DNA from: Microbacterium gallinarum
GTDB lineage: Bacteria > Actinomycetota > Actinomycetes > Actinomycetales > Microbacteriaceae
DNA: 64,000 bases
Reading direction: 5' to 3'
Assembly (NCBI RefSeq): GCF_014837165.1
Contig: NZ_JACSPM010000002.1
Coordinates: forward strand, 62,001 to 126,000
Under the pieces are notes generated by a model, which worked only from the letters and a program-made list of their open reading frames with translations, searched no databases and was not told the origin of the DNA. This document shows, piece after piece, positions 60,378 to 64,000 of this stretch. The translations under genes and the position numbers were made by a program. Numbering within the stretch: position 1 is the first letter of the stretch; the number at the start of each line of letters is the position of its first letter.

Positions 60378-61277
60378 ATGGATCCGCTCCTCCTCGTCAT
60401 CATCGTCGCGGGCGTGGCCTGCGCCTTCTGCTGGATCGCTTCCCTCATCACGAAGGACACCTCGTGGGTCGACCGCCTCTGGTCGGTCGTCCCGGTCGTC
60501 TACGTCTGGATCTTCGCCGTCGCCGGCATCGCCGCGGGGGGCGAGATCGTGTCGGCGGGCACCCAGCCCGACTGGGTCGTCGGCGGGGGCGACCCCACCC
60601 GTCTGATCGTCATGGCCGTGCTCGTCACGGCGTGGGGTGCGCGCCTCACGTTCAACTTCGCCCGCAAGGGCGGCTACGCCGGCATGGAGGACTACCGGTG
60701 GGCGATCCTGCGCGGGCGCATGAAGCCCTGGCAGTTCCAGGTTTTCAACCTGCTCTTCATCGTGCTCTACCAGAACGCCCTGCTCGTGCTCATCACGCTC
60801 CCCGCGTACGTCGCGTACCAGCATCCGCTCCCCTTCACGGGATGGGATGCCGCGTTCGCCGCGCTCTTCGCCGCGTTCCTGGTCGGCGAGTTCGTCGCGG
60901 ACCAGCAGCAGTGGAATTTCCACCGGGCCAAGAAGGCCGCGGGCGGCACGCTCGAGCCCGGCTTCCTCACGACCGGCATGTTCGCCTACAGCCGCCACCC
61001 GAACTTCTTCTTCGAGCAGGCGCAGTGGTGGGCGTTCTACGGGATCGGGGCGACGGCGGCCGTCGCGGCGGGACTCGGGGTGTGGGGCGGCGCGCTCAAC
61101 TGGACGATCGCGGGTGCCGCGCTGCTGACCGTCCTCTTCATCGGCTCGACGATCTTCACCGAGTCCATCACGGCGTCGAAGTATCCCGCGTACGCCGACT
61201 ACAAGCGCTCGACGTCGATGCTCATCCCGCTCCCCGCGCGCCGGCGCGGCAGGTCGGAGGCCCCTGAGACGGCCTGA
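60378..61277 (+). CDS. DUF1295 membrane protein
   Basis: 299 residues, six or seven helices, DUF1295/steroid 5-alpha-reductase-like family with the C-terminal GMFAYSRHPNFFFEQAQWW and YADYKRSTSMLIP signatures (NADPH-binding/isoprenylcysteine methyltransferase-like). Enzymatic activity unknown. ATG 60378 is six bases after TACCCT (60366-60371). Shares its upstream region and a presumed LldR site with the lactate operon. Confidence 0.87.
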   Translation: MDPLLLVIIVAGVACAFCWIASLITKDTSWVDRLWSVVPVVYVWIFAVAGIAAGGEIVSAGTQPDWVVGGGDPTRLIVMAVLVTAWGARLTFNFARKGGYAGMEDYRWAILRGRMKPWQFQVFNLLFIVLYQNALLVLITLPAYVAYQHPLPFTGWDAAFAALFAAFLVGEFVADQQQWNFHRAKKAAGGTLEPGFLTTGMFAYSRHPNFFFEQAQWWAFYGIGATAAVAAGLGVWGGALNWTIAGAALLTVLFIGSTIFTESITASKYPAYADYKRSTSMLIPLPARRRGRSEAPETA

Positions 61278-61304
61278 CGCGCGGACATCCGCGTCGAGCG
61301 TCAG
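61274..61304. terminator. Terminator overlapping two stop codons
   Basis: CTGACGC (61274-61280) pairs with GCGTCAG (61298-61304), with GCGGA/TCCGC inside. The TGA stops of DUF1295 and of galE lie within the two arms, so convergent ends are symmetrical. Confidence 0.65.
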
Positions 61305-62320
61305 TCGCCCTCGAACCCCCGCGGGTTCTGCGACTGCCACTTCCACGCATCGCGTGATGCGTCGTCGATCGTGAGCCTGGCCTTCCAGCCCAGCTCGCGC
61401 TCGGCCTTCGACGGGTCGCAGTAGGTCGCGGCGACGTCTCCGGGGCGACGGGCGAGCATCTCCTTGCGGAACTCGCGGCCCACGGCCTCCTCGAACGACG
61501 CGACGAGCTGCAGCACGCTGACCGGCTCTCCCGTGCCGAGGTTGTACACCGCGTAGCCGGGCGCACCCTTCTCGAGGGCGGCGACGTGCCCCTCGGCCAG
61601 GTCGACGACGTGGATGTAATCGCGCAGTCCGGTGCCGTCGGGCGTGTCGTAGTCGGTTCCGAACACGCCGACGCGGTCGAGATCGCCGATCGCCACGCGC
61701 TGGACGTACGGCATGAGGTTGTTCGGGATGCCCTTGGGGTCTTCGCCGATGAGCCCGCTCGGGTGAGCGCCGACCGGGTTGAAGTAGCGCAGCACCGTCA
61801 CGTCGAGGCCGGGGTTCACCCGCGCGACGTCCTCGAGCACCACCTCGTTCATGCGCTTGGACTTGCTGTACGCGTTCGAGAGATCGACGCTCGTCTTCGA
61901 CTCTTCGGTGAACGGCAGATCGGCCGGGTCGGAGTAGACCGTTCCGGTGCTCGAGAAGAGGAACGAGCGGATGCCGCGCGCGATGCCCACGCGCAGCAGG
62001 GCGAACGTGGTGTTGAGGTTGTTGTCGTAGTACTCGAGCGGCTTCTGGGTCGACTCTCCGACGGCCTTGAACGCCGCAAGGTGCACGATCGCGTCGAAGG
62101 GTCCGTGCGCGTCGAAGACGGCGGCGATCACGTCGTCGTCGGCGGCGTCTCCCACCACCAGCGGCACCGAGCGACCCGTGATCTTCGCCACGCGGTCGGC
62201 GGCGGCAGCGGAGGCGTTGCTGAGGTCGTCGAGAAGAACGACATCGTGGCCGGCCTCGAGCAGGGCGACGGCCGTGTGGGCCCCGACATAACCGGCGCCG
62301 CCGGCGAGAAGTGCGCGCAT
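61301..62320 (-). CDS. galE: UDP-glucose 4-epimerase
   Basis: 339 residues, SDR-type epimerase. NAD loop GGAGYVGAH at the N-terminus, DLSNASAAAADRV, SSTGTVYSD and the catalytic YSKSK (Y-x3-K) at about 150; substrate-binding NPVGAHPSGLIGEDPKGIPNNLMPYV is typical of GalE. Supplies UDP-galactose for envelope glycans or Leloir metabolism. ATG 62320; 20 bp downstream of tdk. Confidence 0.94.
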   Translation of the reverse strand: MRALLAGGAGYVGAHTAVALLEAGHDVVLLDDLSNASAAAADRVAKITGRSVPLVVGDAADDDVIAAVFDAHGPFDAIVHLAAFKAVGESTQKPLEYYDNNLNTTFALLRVGIARGIRSFLFSSTGTVYSDPADLPFTEESKTSVDLSNAYSKSKRMNEVVLEDVARVNPGLDVTVLRYFNPVGAHPSGLIGEDPKGIPNNLMPYVQRVAIGDLDRVGVFGTDYDTPDGTGLRDYIHVVDLAEGHVAALEKGAPGYAVYNLGTGEPVSVLQLVASFEEAVGREFRKEMLARRPGDVAATYCDPSKAERELGWKARLTIDDASRDAWKWQSQNPRGFEGD

Positions 62321-62340
62321 GCATTCAGCCTACGCGGGCG

Positions 62341-63000
62341 TCAGGAGCCCGCGATGCGCCCGCCGGACTCCCTCAGGTAGCACTCCGCGCACATCGACTC
62401 GTAGGTCACACGGTCGGCCGACAGCTCGTCGATCGCGACCTGGTCGCCGTCGAAGACGAACCGCCCGCCGACGAGACGCGCGTTGAACAGCGCCTTCCGG
62501 CCGCACCGGCAGATCGTCTTGAGCTCTTCGAGGCTGTGGGCGAGCTCGAGCAGCCGGCGCGAGCCCGGGAACGCCTGCGTCTGGAAGTCGGTGCGGATGC
62601 CGTATGCCAACACGGGAATCCGATCGAGCACCACGATCCGCAGCAGGTCGTCGACCTGCGTCGGGGTGAGGAACTGCGCTTCATCGATGAGCAGGCACGC
62701 GACGTCCGGAGCGGCGCCGGTGGCGGCCGACTCCGGGATGAGAGCGTCCTCGGCCCGCGCCCGCACCTTCGCCCGGTACTCGGCGAACAGCGCCCTCAGA
62801 TCGGCGTCAGGGGTGATCAGGAAGTCGACCGTGCGCTTGACTCCCAGGCGGCTGTCGATCTGATCGGCGCCCTTGGTGTCGATCTCGGGCTTGGCGAGCA
62901 GGACGTGCTGCCCACGCTCCTCGTAGTTGTACGCGGCCTGCAGCAGCGACGTCGACTTGCCGGAGTTCATCGCGCCGTAGCGGAAGTACAGTTTTGCCAC
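62341..63000 (-). CDS. tdk: Thymidine kinase
   Basis: 219 residues, type II TK salvage enzyme. P-loop GAMNSGKST (about 8-16), catalytic Glu in LIDEAQFLTP, zinc-type cysteines CRCG and CAECYL, lasso region around YESMCAECY. Normal length. Followed by galE (20 bp) in the same direction. Confidence 0.95.
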   Translation of the reverse strand: MAKLYFRYGAMNSGKSTSLLQAAYNYEERGQHVLLAKPEIDTKGADQIDSRLGVKRTVDFLITPDADLRALFAEYRAKVRARAEDALIPESAATGAAPDVACLLIDEAQFLTPTQVDDLLRIVVLDRIPVLAYGIRTDFQTQAFPGSRRLLELAHSLEELKTICRCGRKALFNARLVGGRFVFDGDQVAIDELSADRVTYESMCAECYLRESGGRIAGS

Positions 63001-63018
63001 CCGGCGAGTCTACGGAAG

Positions 63019-64000
63019 TCAGCGACCGCCGAATCCGCCGCCACCACCGCCCCCGCCGGAGAACCCGCCGCCCGACGAGCCACCCGACGACGACCAGCCC
63101 GACCCCGACGACGAGCGGGCACCGCTCGAGCGCCCGCTGGAGACAGGTGTGGCCGCCAGGCGGCCGATCGACCGCGAGGCATCCGACAGCGCACGGGACG
63201 TCACGGCGTCGAACAGCGGCACGGCGCCGACGGCGACCGGCGCCGCGTTGCGGATGACCCCGACCCACTCGCGCTCCATGCCGAAGAGCACCGCGTAGGG
63301 CAGGAGGCGCTCGTACACGTTCACGACGTCGGCACCCGGCCCGTTGGGCGCGTCGCCGTAGGGGCGCACGCCCGCCGAGACCAGATCGGCGGTCTGCGGC
63401 GCCTGCGCTGCCCGCAGGCGGTCCTCTTCCGCCAGGCGCAGGTAGGCGCGGATCCCGTCGAGGTAGGTGCGGTGAGCGCCGCCCGCGCGCGTGAGCACCG
63501 TGTTCGGCGTCGAGAAGAGCGGCAGCCCGAAGCCGGCGAAGAATCCGCTGGCGATCGCGGCGATGTAGATGAGGCTCCCCACGGCGCCGAGCGGCCCGAG
63601 CACCTCCCACGAGCCGTCTCCGACGAAGATCAGCAGCAGTGCGAGCACCAGACCGCTGGTCTGCACGGCGCCGCGGACGGTCTTGATCCAGGACGGCAGC
63701 GGTGCGCGATAGCCGCGCTGGGTCGTGAACGTGTCGATGCGACGCACGTACGTGACGGCGCGGCCGGGCGGCGTGCGCGCGAAGGAACCGAGATCGACAT
63801 CGGCCCCGGCCGCGGCCGCCTTGCCGAACAGCGTGTCGATCACGCGGCGGTCGTCGTGCTGGAGCCCCTCGCGGTCGATCAGCACGAGGTGGAAGTCCTC
63901 GGGATCGTCGCGGTCGCCGGTCGCGCGGATCTCGATCTTGTCGCGCACCGCGAGGTCGACGACGTGAGCGGCGAGCGCGCGCTCGGGCACGTCGAGGACG
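63019..64000 (-). CDS. DUF2207 membrane protein (N-terminus off window)
   Basis: The C-terminal ~325 residues are visible; the gene continues past the right edge since the frame is open to 64000 ([21 protein letters not shown]). Two hydrophobic helices ([38 protein letters not shown]) lie in the middle and the end is a Ser/Gly-rich tail ([21 protein letters not shown]), the standard DUF2207/YdhK-type ending. Function unknown. 18 bp upstream of tdk. Confidence 0.85.
   Translation of the reverse strand, partial: VLDVPERALAAHVVDLAVRDKIEIRATGDRDDPEDFHLVLIDREGLQHDDRRVIDTLFGKAAAAGADVDLGSFARTPPGRAVTYVRRIDTFTTQRGYRAPLPSWIKTVRGAVQTSGLVLALLLIFVGDGSWEVLGPLGAVGSLIYIAAIASGFFAGFGLPLFSTPNTVLTRAGGAHRTYLDGIRAYLRLAEEDRLRAAQAPQTADLVSAGVRPYGDAPNGPGADVVNVYERLLPYAVLFGMEREWVGVIRNAAPVAVGAVPLFDAVTSRALSDASRSIGRLAATPVSSGRSSGARSSSGSGWSSSGGSSGGGFSGGGGGGGGFGGR

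Overview
The window is a high-GC actinobacterial chromosome segment, most consistent with Microbacteriaceae (Microbacterium-like). The grounds are the extreme G/C third-codon bias, CarD next to a fused IspD-IspF, SenX3/RegX3 beside PhoU, a GlnR-type regulator, the SigK/RskA/fasciclin set, a Flp-pilus (tad) locus with a 6C RNA, and many genes that start 6-8 nt downstream of a TAnnnT box (probably leaderless mRNAs). It is mostly core genome with no prophage, integrase, transposase or CRISPR array.

Layout. 1-5 kb: cysS (cut by the left edge), an EamA exporter, a GNAT acetyltransferase, ispDF, carD and a lipoprotein. 5-9 kb: regX3-senX3 divergent from phoU, gpmA, a methyltransferase. 9.6-12.9 kb: FUSC protein, YgfZ, nitrobindin-like protein and two small membrane proteins. 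13-21.1 kb: glnR, ppk, a MutT1-type two-domain hydrolase and pstS-C-A-B, which with senX3-regX3-phoU form a phosphate-response block carrying two candidate Pho boxes (7046-7078 and 16910-16931). 21.1-25.6 kb: an accessory-looking stretch (DUF559 protein, TetR/DUF2867 pair, pabC, an unknown protein) peppered with five copies and one scar of an ~84-bp palindromic repeat, plus a possible structured RNA at 24600. 25.6-30.6 kb: VOC protein, AraC regulator, rskA-sigK divergent from a fasciclin lipoprotein, and a Ser/Thr kinase with a Gly/Asn-rich tail. 30.6-38.7 kb: tRNA-Lys with a partial duplicate, GNAT, nicotinamidase, MMPL exporter, EamA exporter, tRNA-Thr and the metQNI methionine importer. 38.7-48 kb: a topA-tmk-holB-lipoprotein peptidase operon and the tad pilus locus, headed by a 6C RNA. 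48.3-57.2 kb: acs, a frameshifted small gene, RidA, DUF4177, a class A PBP, a metallophosphoesterase and a sortase-type surface protein. 57.2-64 kb: tRNA-Pro, a HAD phosphatase, the lldR-lldD lactate pair with twin operators, a DUF1295 protein, galE, tdk and a DUF2207 protein cut by the right edge.

How the parts fit: SenX3/RegX3 (phosphate), GlnR (nitrogen), SigK/RskA (envelope stress) and LldR (lactate) each sit beside their probable targets, and candidate binding sites for three of them can be read directly. The least explained material is the repeat family at 21-25.5 kb, the putative RNA at 24600, and the recurrent GGATGCC heptamer used in hairpins and, against codon preference, inside genes.
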